The position numbers and the translations under genes were made by a program. The notes below the pieces were generated by a model, which saw nothing but the letters and a program-made list of their open reading frames with translations, was not told the DNA's origin and did no database searches. Shown here one piece after another: positions 1-8,100 of a stretch of DNA of 64,000 nucleotides. Location of the stretch: positions 1,178,001 to 1,242,000 of the forward strand of contig OZ000552.1 in assembly GCA_963923955.1 (NCBI GenBank), in the 5' to 3' direction. How positions within the stretch are numbered: position 1 is the first letter of the stretch; each line of letters begins with the position of its first letter. This stretch comes from G963923955 sp963923955. Lineage in GTDB: Bacteria > Pseudomonadota > Gammaproteobacteria > Eutrophobiales > Eutrophobiaceae.

Positions 1-1158
1 ATACAACTCACCGGCAGCCTCTTTGCCGAGCGCCTGCAATATGCAGCCGGCGCGTATTTCTTTGCAGAAGAAGGCAACGATGATGTGCTGGTGCCGATCT
101 TCGCGCCCTTGCCGGGTGGCCAGGCCGCAGCGCCGGTGTGGATCAATAACTTTGTCGGTGTTGATAACAGCAGCCGCGCCTTTTTTGCACAGGGCACCTT
201 TGATTTGAGCGAGAAGCTCGCGCTGACCCTTGGCCTGCGCCATACGCGCGATAAAAAGGTCTTTGGCTATAATCAATATATCTCTGCCGACCCAAAAGGC
301 GCAATCGCACTCGTTCCGCTGCTGCCCGGCGGCGGCCCCGGCGTTGCCTTGACCGAGGTAGAGGATCAATTCACGGAATTAAATATCCGTGCCGGGGTGG
401 AATATCAATTCAACGACGACACGCTGTTTTATTTCAGCTATGCCGATGGTTTTAAGAGCGGCGGCTTTAACACGCGCTATGTCGTGCCCCGTACCGAGCC
501 TTTGGCCTTTGACCCGGAGACGCTGGAATCATTTGAAGCAGGCGTGAAATGGCAGGGCTGGGATGACCGTCTGCGCATCAACGCCGCCGGCTTTGTGAGT
601 AAATACAGCGATGTCCAGATCCAGCTATTTGAAACCGGCGGCGGGCCCTTGACCCAGAATGCCGGCGTGGCGGACATTAGCGGCGTCGAGCTGGAACTTG
701 CCCTGGTGCCGGTGGAGAACCTCCTGCTTAATGCCGGCTTGGGTTATATCAATGCCAAATACGATGAACTGAATCTGCCGACAACGATTGTTGCGCAGGG
801 GATTACCTTAGACACCAAGCTGCCCAATACGCCGGAGATGACGCTGAATATTTCGGCTGAATATGTCTGGCCGGTGTCCTGGGGTGCGCTGGCGCTGCGC
901 GGCGACTATCGCTATACCGATGATCTATTCAATGATGCGCAGAACTCGCCTTTTCTGTTTCAGGAGGCCTATCATACCCTGAACGCCTCCTTGACATGGA
1001 CCAGCAATGACGCCGCCTGGGACCTGGTCGTCTTCGCCACTAACCTGACGGATGCGCGATTCATCATCAGTGGTGATTCGAACTTTGGTCTGGGCTTTCA
1101 TGAGGCGAACTATAATCGACCGAGAGAATTTGGCGCCACCGTGCGTTATCGTTTCTGA
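1..1158 (+). CDS. TonB-dependent outer-membrane receptor, C-terminal part (5' end outside window)
   Basis: The frame is open from the first base and stops at 1158, so only about the last 385 residues are visible. They read as the beta-barrel of a TonB-dependent receptor: amphipathic strands ending in aromatics, such as LFYFSYADGFKSGGFNTR and FATNLTDARF, and a terminal RYRF whose last aromatic residue is the usual signal for BAM-dependent insertion. Such receptors import iron complexes or organic ligands using TonB energy. The ligand cannot be told from the barrel alone. The next gene, a nitrilase, starts 45 bases downstream on the same strand, so the receptor may feed the aldoxime/nitrile pathway; that link is inference. 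The plug domain and signal peptide lie outside the window. Confidence 0.85.
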   Translation: MQLTGSLFAERLQYAAGAYFFAEEGNDDVLVPIFAPLPGGQAAAPVWINNFVGVDNSSRAFFAQGTFDLSEKLALTLGLRHTRDKKVFGYNQYISADPKGAIALVPLLPGGGPGVALTEVEDQFTELNIRAGVEYQFNDDTLFYFSYADGFKSGGFNTRYVVPRTEPLAFDPETLESFEAGVKWQGWDDRLRINAAGFVSKYSDVQIQLFETGGGPLTQNAGVADISGVELELALVPVENLLLNAGLGYINAKYDELNLPTTIVAQGITLDTKLPNTPEMTLNISAEYVWPVSWGALALRGDYRYTDDLFNDAQNSPFLFQEAYHTLNASLTWTSNDAAWDLVVFATNLTDARFIISGDSNFGLGFHEANYNRPREFGATVRYRF

Positions 1159-1203
1159 TAATCGTTATTATTTTTCTGCAAGACACTTAGGGAGTTATTG
1201 CCT

Positions 1204-2232
1204 ATGAACAGTCATTACAAGGCCGCTGTGGTGCAGGCCGCCCCCGTCTTCTTGCAGCTTGATGCGTGCCTTGACAAGGGCATAGCCTACATAGAAGAGG
1301 CGGCCGGCAATGGGGCGAAGATCATCGGCTTTCCGGAGACCTGGATACCGGGCTATCCCTGGTGGATCTGGCTGGATGCGCCGATTGACGGCCTGCGCTT
1401 TGTGCAGCAATACCATGAAAACAGCCTGTCCAGAGACAGCGAGGCATTACAGCGACTCTGTGATGCAGCACGTGATAACGAGATTGTTGTCGTCATGGGG
1501 GCGAGCGAGCGGGCCGGCGGCTCTTTGTACATCGCGCAGTTCTTTATCGATGCGGATGGAACCTTGTTGGATGTGCGCCGTAAACTAAAGCCGACCCATG
1601 TTGAACGAACCGTCTTTGGCGATGGTTATGGCGACAACCTTAAGGTGTATGAGACCGGGCTTGGGCGCCTGGGCGGCCTGTGCTGCTGGGAACACCTGCA
1701 ACCGCTGAGCAAGTATGCCTTGTATGCGCAGAACGAACAGCTGCATGTCGGCTGCTGGCCCTCATTCAGCCTGTACACTGGCAAGGCCTACAGCCTCGGC
1801 GCGCAGATGAACCTGGCGGCTTCTTCGGTCTATGCGGCGGAAGGGCAGGCCTATTTTCTCGCCTCCTGCGGCGTGGTTTCCCCGCAGATCGCAGAGCTGG
1901 TGGCCGATACTTCAGAGAAGCAGGCATTGCTGCCGCCGGGCGGGGGACACGCCATGATCTTCGGCCCGGACGGGGCGGCGATGTGTGCGCCGCTTGCTGA
2001 ACAGGAAGAAGGCCTGTTGTATGCCGATATTGATCTGGGCGCGATAGCGCTGGCCAAGTCCTTTGCCGACCCGGCCGGGCATTATGCGCGTCCGGATGTT
2101 ACCCGGTTAATGCTGAACACAGCGCCAGTGCAGGCAGTAGAGACGATGCCCTCAGTCTTGTCCCAGATAAACCCCCAGGTAGATAGTCAAGCCGCAGCCA
2201 TGGAAGATGAGGCGCAAGCTATTATAGACTAG
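1204..2232 (+). CDS. Nitrilase (carbon-nitrogen hydrolase superfamily)
   Basis: Hydrolyses a nitrile directly to the carboxylic acid and ammonia in the cytoplasm. The three catalytic residues of the family are visible: Glu45 in FPETW, Lys129 in KLKPTHVER and Cys161 in GGLCCWEH. The 342-residue length is normal for bacterial nitrilases. I chose the ATG at 1204 over an in-frame TTG at 1198 because AGGGAG at 1189-1194 is then 9 bases upstream. The aldoxime dehydratase gene follows after 31 bases, so its nitrile product would be passed to this enzyme; the same pairing is known from Bacillus sp. OxB-1. The aromatic or aliphatic preference cannot be read here, although the aromatic amine dehydrogenase at 13.5 kb hints at aryl substrates. 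Confidence 0.88.
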   Translation: MNSHYKAAVVQAAPVFLQLDACLDKGIAYIEEAAGNGAKIIGFPETWIPGYPWWIWLDAPIDGLRFVQQYHENSLSRDSEALQRLCDAARDNEIVVVMGASERAGGSLYIAQFFIDADGTLLDVRRKLKPTHVERTVFGDGYGDNLKVYETGLGRLGGLCCWEHLQPLSKYALYAQNEQLHVGCWPSFSLYTGKAYSLGAQMNLAASSVYAAEGQAYFLASCGVVSPQIAELVADTSEKQALLPPGGGHAMIFGPDGAAMCAPLAEQEEGLLYADIDLGAIALAKSFADPAGHYARPDVTRLMLNTAPVQAVETMPSVLSQINPQVDSQAAAMEDEAQAIID

Positions 2233-2263
2233 CATGACGAGTTGATAGCCCGGGCGACATAAG

Positions 2264-3277
2264 ATGCCGCAGAAGAACATGCCCAAAGACTGGACGCCGC
2301 CGTATCCATCCTGGTCGGCGGACTTTGCTGCATCTATGGAAGAGCTCGTCATCGCCTACATCGGGGCGCAGGCAAGCGCAGACAGCCTCCTTAAATTTCA
2401 TAAACGCCTGCAAGGGTTTCTCTCCATTGCGCCCGTGCCCGCCAATGTCGAGCGTGCCGCTTATACCGACAGCGCAGGCTATCGCAATGAGGTCTATATC
2501 TGCTACTGGCCTGATCGCAAGACCTATCAGCGCTGGCTTGAGTCCAGCGGATTCGATGAGTGGTGGCGGGATGATGCGCGCCTGGACGAGGCATCGGGCT
2601 ACTGGCGTGAACTGATATGCGCCCGCAGAGAGCGCCTTGAAACCCTGTTCTCTTCAAAAGACGCCGCTGGGATGGCGAGGTTGGCGCCCGGCTTTGGCGG
2701 TGAGATCAAGGAACATGGCTACTGGGGCGGTATGCGCGACCGGATCGAGGACTCCGAGCAGGATGACTTCATCAGCCCCTATGGCCCGGCGCTGCGGCCC
2801 CTGGCGGAGGTGGCAAGCCGGGGCCGGCGTATGTCGGTTACGCCGCCGGCGAATCTTTGCCTGATACGCTCTGCGCAGAACTGGACGGCCTGTCACGCCG
2901 AGGAGTTGGCTATCTATGAAAATGATGTGCATCCGGTGTTGATCGAAGGGATGAATTATATTCGCGATAACCCGATTGAAACCGGTTGTGTGAGTTGCCG
3001 TTTTATGGATGAGCTAACGCTGGCCGGCGAGCCGCAGGCAAAGACCTTCGGCCTGGCGTTTTTTCTCACCATAGGGCACCTGGAGGCCTGGGCGAGGTCA
3101 CATCCCAGCCACCTTGCTATCTTTCAGGGCTTTCATAAGATGGTGAAAAGGCTGAATTTTCAACTCGACCTGAAATTATGGCATGAAGTGATCGTCCTGC
3201 CTGCCGGAGGGCATCTATTTGAGTATATCAACTGTCATCCACAGACCGGCCTGCTGCCTTACTTTGCAGCCGACTAA
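2264..3277 (+). CDS. oxd: Aldoxime dehydratase (haem-dependent)
   Basis: Dehydrates an aldoxime to a nitrile using ferrous haem b that binds the substrate nitrogen directly. Recognised from signatures shared with OxdRE/OxdB-type enzymes: EHGYWGGMRDR (150-160), LIRSAQNW with the substrate-binding Ser203, LKLWHEV with His307 as the probable proximal haem ligand, and FEYINCHPQTG with His325 as the probable catalytic acid-base. The 337 residues are close to the usual ~350. It follows the nitrilase gene by 31 bases and precedes an AraC regulator by 48 bases, matching the known layout of aldoxime-nitrile gene clusters. No strong Shine-Dalgarno precedes the ATG, which suggests coupling to the nitrilase transcript. 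These enzymes are sparsely distributed in Gammaproteobacteria. Confidence 0.9.
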   Translation: MPQKNMPKDWTPPYPSWSADFAASMEELVIAYIGAQASADSLLKFHKRLQGFLSIAPVPANVERAAYTDSAGYRNEVYICYWPDRKTYQRWLESSGFDEWWRDDARLDEASGYWRELICARRERLETLFSSKDAAGMARLAPGFGGEIKEHGYWGGMRDRIEDSEQDDFISPYGPALRPLAEVASRGRRMSVTPPANLCLIRSAQNWTACHAEELAIYENDVHPVLIEGMNYIRDNPIETGCVSCRFMDELTLAGEPQAKTFGLAFFLTIGHLEAWARSHPSHLAIFQGFHKMVKRLNFQLDLKLWHEVIVLPAGGHLFEYINCHPQTGLLPYFAAD

Positions 3278-3293
3278 GCAGGCATGGTATTAT

Positions 3294-3307
3294 CCTGCCC
3301 GGGCAGG
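3294..3307. promoter_or_regulatory. 14-bp perfect palindrome between oxd and the AraC gene
   Basis: CCTGCCCGGGCAGG is a perfect palindrome in the 48-base gap between the oxd stop and the regulator start. It could be an operator or the stem of a weak transcript end. There is no U-rich tail, so a standard intrinsic terminator is unlikely. Confidence 0.3.
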
Positions 3308-3325
3308 TGTTGAGTAAGCAATATC

Positions 3326-4306
3326 ATGCATGATTTTCTCCTTGCTAAAGGGCGCATACTTTCCACTGATGATGCAGGCCGGGGCGAGCATCTGGCCTAC
3401 TGGACCGACCTGGTATGCGATGAATTCATCCAGCTTGATTGCCGCTGCGAACAACAAGCCGTGTTTAACGGCGCAATTCGCGGTTGCCGGATAGATGCCT
3501 TGCACATCTCCCAGGTCAATGCCGACCCACAGCATGTCGTGCGCGCCAGACACCAGATCGCCAAGTCCACCGAGAGTGAATTTCTGCTCAGCCTGCAGCT
3601 GGAAGATGTCGGCATAGTCAACCAGGACGGCAGGATGGCGGCGCTTCACCCCGGTGACTTCGCCCTGTATGACAGCACCCGACCCTATACCTTGCATTTT
3701 GCGAGACCCTTCCGGCAGATTGTCTTGCAGATCCCCTATGATGCCCTGGCGGAGCTTTTTATCAAGCCGCAAACAATCACCGCCCGGCGTATCTCGGCAC
3801 AGAGTGGTGTGGGCGCCGTAACCTCGCAGTTTATCCAGTCTGTCGCCGCGCGTCTGGATACGCTCGCCCCGCAGGATCGCCGTGTGGTGACGGAACACAT
3901 CATTGAGTTAATCGCACTTTCTATGGGCTCTACGTCTGCCCTGCGGGAGGTTGATGGGCAGTCCATTGCCAGGACAGCGATGTTGGAGCGGCTACAGCAA
4001 TACATAGCGCTTAACATTCGTAACCCGCTGCTATCGCCCTCGCTGATAGCGGGGCAGCACCGGATCAGCGAGCGCTACCAACGCATGCTGTTTGCCTCAA
4101 TCGGCACCACGGTCTCCAGATATGTCTTGGAGCGCCGCTTGGAACTATGCAGGGCGGCCTTGGAAGATTCCGCCCTGGTGGATTACAACCTCACCCAACT
4201 GGCCTTTAGCTTCGGCTTCAACGATGCCGCGCATTTCAGCAGAAAGTTCAAAGAAAAATATAAAATCTCCCCCAGGGCATACCGTGAGCGCAGCTTGGCG
4301 GGTTAG
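3326..4306 (+). CDS. AraC/XylS-family transcriptional regulator
   Basis: A 326-residue regulator. The N-terminal ~190 residues match the AraC-binding-like sensing domain (for example HPGDFALYDSTRPYTLHF, a typical cupin strand pair). The C-terminal ~100 residues carry two helix-turn-helix units, the second being the signature LAFSFGFNDAAHFSRKFKEK followed by SPRAYR. AraC/XylS-type activators control aldoxime dehydratase operons in Rhodococcus and Pseudomonas, so this is probably the aldoxime- or nitrile-responsive activator of the genes just upstream; that is inference from position. It lies on the same strand as its likely targets. Confidence 0.88.
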   Translation: MHDFLLAKGRILSTDDAGRGEHLAYWTDLVCDEFIQLDCRCEQQAVFNGAIRGCRIDALHISQVNADPQHVVRARHQIAKSTESEFLLSLQLEDVGIVNQDGRMAALHPGDFALYDSTRPYTLHFARPFRQIVLQIPYDALAELFIKPQTITARRISAQSGVGAVTSQFIQSVAARLDTLAPQDRRVVTEHIIELIALSMGSTSALREVDGQSIARTAMLERLQQYIALNIRNPLLSPSLIAGQHRISERYQRMLFASIGTTVSRYVLERRLELCRAALEDSALVDYNLTQLAFSFGFNDAAHFSRKFKEKYKISPRAYRERSLAG

Positions 4307-4378
4307 TTGAGGGTTTCGGCCGAGGGATAATTGAGCCCTGAAATGATTCCTGACGGAATATAACAGCGCACCCGGATG

Positions 4379-4391
4379 CCGGATTTTCCGG
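4379..4391. terminator. Possible weak terminator hairpin after the AraC gene
   Basis: CCGGATTTTCCGG forms a short 5-bp stem with a three-base loop and is followed by GTTTGAT. It sits between the convergent AraC and higA genes, where a terminator is expected, but the stem is short. Nothing else was seen in 4307-4444. Confidence 0.25.
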
Positions 4392-4444
4392 TTTGATCAT
4401 CGCTGCCACTCATATCCACGAGCAGACATCCATCTCTGTCGGCC

Positions 4445-4753
4445 TTATCCGGCCCCCTGCATAGGCTGAACATCCCGTTCGATTTCCTTGCTGTGTCTGG
4501 TCATGGCTATTTTCAAATCATAGCTGGTCTGCAGGTTCATCCAGCTTTGCGCATCGGTGCCGAAGCTGGCCAGGCGCAAGGCGGTATCCGGCGTAATCCC
4601 CCGGCGCTCTTTGAGTATCTCGCCAATGCAGGTGGCCGGTACGCGCAGGGCCAAAAACAGTGCACTGGCCGACAAGCCCAGCGGCACCAGGTATTCTTCC
4701 CGCAAGATCTCGCCGGGGTGGATGGGTCTGAGTTTATTCTCAATCATCGTCAT
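4445..4753 (-). CDS. higA: HigA-family antitoxin (XRE helix-turn-helix)
   Basis: A 102-residue DNA-binding antitoxin. The family opening RPIHPGEILREEYL is followed by a Xre-type helix-turn-helix (LSASALFLALRVPATCIGEI) and the typical ITPDTALRLASFG. HigA neutralises the HigB ribosome-dependent mRNase and represses its own operon. It starts 5 bases after the toxin reading frame ends, the usual toxin-first higBA order. Because the upstream toxin frame carries an early stop, this antitoxin may now be orphaned or act only as a repressor. Confidence 0.88.
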   Translation of the reverse strand: MTMIENKLRPIHPGEILREEYLVPLGLSASALFLALRVPATCIGEILKERRGITPDTALRLASFGTDAQSWMNLQTSYDLKIAMTRHSKEIERDVQPMQGAG

Positions 4754-4758
4754 CGCCG

Positions 4759-5037
4759 CTAATGATAATCGGTAATTTCTAAATCAAAGACATCGCCTTC
4801 ATACCAGCGAAAAAACAAGCGCCATTGCCGATTGATGCGTATGCTGTATTGGCCGCGCTGAGTGCCGGATAAGGCTTCCAGTCTGTTACCCGGCGGGTTA
4901 GGCAAAAAATCCAGCGTGGCCGCCGCATCCAGCATCTGCAACTTGCGCTCCGCCTGCCCTTGCAAGGCGCTGAATTTGCGCGGGCTGCCGCCCTCGAACA
5001 GCCATTAGGTTTGCCGGTCGGCGAGTGTCTTGATCAT
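4759..5037 (-). pseudogene. higB: HigB-family toxin interrupted by an early in-frame stop
   Basis: Reading from ATG at 5037 gives MIKTLADRQT, then TAA at codon 11 (5007-5005), then WLFEGGSPRKFSALQGQ and a full HigB body ending RLFFRWYEGDVFDLEITDYH. The N-terminal MIK..AD motif and the part beyond the stop are in the same frame, so one nonsense change breaks an otherwise normal ~92-residue RelE/HigB-type mRNase. An internal TTG at codon 25 could start a 68-residue form lacking the first strand and helix, probably inactive. A sequencing error cannot be excluded. The intact antitoxin follows directly. Confidence 0.75.
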
Positions 5038-5120
5038 CCGCCAATGGTAGAATGTATGGCGTTATATGCCAAGCGGAAAGCTCGATTGCCGTCCCCCCGT
5101 CCCGCTCTTGCAGGTACCCC

Positions 5121-8100
5121 TTAAAAATAATAATTAAACAAAATACTACCGACCAGGCTGCGTTCGCTGGTGCCGCCCAAATCATGGCTGTATTCCACAT
5201 CGGCGAAGAACTCCAGCTTATCATTCGCCCGGTAGCGCAGGTTGGCACCGATGGCGGCTAGATAGACGTTGTGATCACTGTCATCCGGGCTGCGAAAGGC
5301 CACGCCGCCCAGGCGGCCTTTCAGCGCGCCGTTGCGGGTATGGCGATGGCGCAGTCCCAGGCGCAGGGCCAGTTCGTTGCGCCTGGCTAAGCGCAACACG
5401 CCCAGCACATTGACGCGGCTGATCAGGCTGCTGGCGCGGCGTTTTCCTACCTGCATCCTGTCGCTGGCCGTGCCATGCTCGGCATAAGAATCATACCAGC
5501 CGATGGTGTAATTCATGCTCGCCATCGTCCGCAGCTCAAGGCGCTTGCGCAGCGGCCAGGCAGCGCTCACCCGCAGCGCCGGGGAGAGAAAGTAATTATC
5601 AAAGCGGGCGTGGGCCGCGGTGAGCGCTGTCCCTTCGCGCACATAGCGGGTGTTGGCATGCTCCTCGTGGCCGAGTTTCAGCGCCGCGCTCACAGCCCAG
5701 CGCCCGGTCAGGGGCATCTGCCCGTACAGGCCGAGAAAGAAACTGTCGGTCTCGGTGTCGATGGAGGTGCGGGTGGTGGCGGCCTTTGAGTCCGCATAGC
5801 CGAACAGCCCGCCCACAATCCTCTCGCCGTAGAACTGCTCAGCGCCGAAGACCACGCCGCGGTATTTCTGGCCATAGGCGGCAATGCGGCCGTCTGCGCC
5901 GCGGTCACGCTCGCCGGCGAAGACCTTGCCCCACAGCATCGGGCCCGGCGCGGTCGATGCGCTGCCGCGGCCCTCGCCCGTTGCAGCGCCTGTACGCCCG
6001 GCCGGCGAGCCGTTGGCCAGATGCCGGTTGATGACGCTTTGTAGGCTGTCGTTTAGCACACCCAAGGTGGCCGCCTGCATCAACTGGCCGCTTGGGTCAA
6101 TGAAGACCAGCCGGCCTTGCTCATCAACGCGGGTACCGCTCGGCACTGGTGCGACAACGAAGGGCGCTCCACGCGCTGCCATCTCGTCGCCGCCTGTTTG
6201 CAGGCCCGTATCCGTGCCGTCCGTTGCCGGGGCTGGCGTTGGTGCGGGCGTGGGCGCAGGCGTGGGCGAGGGTTGCTGGCCGCCATCTGCACTGTCTGTT
6301 GCGCCGGCATCACCCACACCGGCTCCACTCGTGCCTACACTTCCGCCACCCGCACCTCCGCTGCCTTGTTGGTTGCTGCCGCCGGAGGGCGGATTGGCGC
6401 CGGCACCGCCGGTTCCGCCAGTTCCACCTACACCGCTTGAGGCACTCCCTGCGCCCATGCCGGCCCCGCTTGACGCGCCTGCACCGGCACCGCCCGTTCC
6501 GCCAGACCCACCAGTTCCGCCAGTTCCACCTACACCGCTTGAGGCGCTCCCTGCGCCCATGCCTGCCCCGCTTGGCGCGCCGGCACCGCCAGTCCCGCCA
6601 GTCCCGCCAGTTCCGCCTACACCGCTTGAGGCGCTCCCTGCGCCCATGCCGGCCCCGCTTGACGCGCCTGCACCGGCCCCGCCCGTTCCGCCCGATCCAC
6701 CGGTGCCACCCACACCCGGTCCGCTGGTTCCGCTAGATCCACCGGCCGTGACTAGGCCGGCTCTGCCTCTAGCGCGGCCTTGCTGGTTGCCGCCAGCACC
6801 GCCCGTCACCAGCACCCGCTCAAAGTTCTGGTAGCGGATGGTCGTGGAGAGTTCGGGCGCATAGTTGCGGGCGTCCAGGGTATCCGTGTCCGCCCCGCCA
6901 TCCACCAGCCCGGCAAGGCGTGGGCTGCCCGCTAAGGTTACCGTATCCATGCCGGCGCCGGTGTCCACATTGGCGGAGACCTGCGCTGTGTCGCGCACGT
7001 TGACCTGATCATCGCCGGCACCGCCCGTGATGCCGCCGCGCACGTTGGCGTTGCCGGTGAGGTTAAAAATATCATCCCCGTCCCCGCCGCGTACGTTGCC
7101 GCTGAGCGCAGCACCGTCCGTGAGATTGAAGGTGTCCAAGCCGGCGCCGCCGTCCAGATCGGCCGCGAAGGCGCGGCCTAAATTGAAGATGTCCACGCCC
7201 GTCCCGCCGCGCAGGTTTTCAAAGTCGCGGAAGGCCAAGGTGCGCGTCTCTGCGGCGCCAGTGGCCGGGTTGGCAGTCGTTATCTGATAGGTGGAGAAGG
7301 CCGCCTGACCGCCGGCAGGCTGCGCGGCATCGTTTAGCGTCCAGACCGCGACCGCATCATAGCCGCGCAGGACGTCATCGCTGCCCGGCCCGCCGCTGAG
7401 GCGGCTTGCGCCGGAGAAGCCACTGCGAAAGCCCGTGGCCGTACCGCGAAAGCCGTCGGCATCGCTGTCGGCCAGCGCAATGGCCACGGCGCTGCCATAG
7501 CCCGCCTGCTGCTGCGCGGGCAGGCCGCCGTAGTTCAGATGGTCATTTGTCCCGCTTCCCAAGTTCAGCGCGCCCGTGATCTGCCCGCTGCTGCTGAAAT
7601 TCACTGTATCGTCATCCGCGCCGGTGTCGATCTCGCCGCCCACCTGCGCGGCGCCACGCAGATTCACCGTGTCGCCGCCATCCCCGCCCGTGATACCGCC
7701 GCGCACGTTGGCGTTGCCCGTGAGATTAAAAATATCACCTCCATCCCCGCCGCTGAGGTCGCCGCTGAGCGCAGCACCGCCCGTGAGATTAAAGACGTCC
7801 GCGCCGTCCCCGCCGGCCAGGTTGGCCGTGTACGCTCTGTCTAAGTTAAAGGTGTCCACGCCGCCATTGCCGATCAGGTTTTCAAAGCCGGAAAAAGCCA
7901 GCGTGTTGCCCTCGGCCTCATAGCGGGAGTTGGCCAGAGTCCAGGTGGCATCGGTATCGTAGCCGGTGAGTTCGTCATCGCTGCCCGCTGCGCCGGTCAG
8001 GCGGTTCACGCCGGAGAAGCCGCCGGTGATGCCGGTGGCGCGGTTGGCGTTGAAGCCTTCTGCCGCGCCGCCTGGCTGGGCTGCGGCGGACAGGCCAGAG

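Noticed and set aside
4759..4965. 68-residue toxin starting at an internal TTG
   Set aside because: The family N terminus is encoded in frame upstream of a single stop codon, so this is the remainder of an interrupted higB rather than a gene in its own right.
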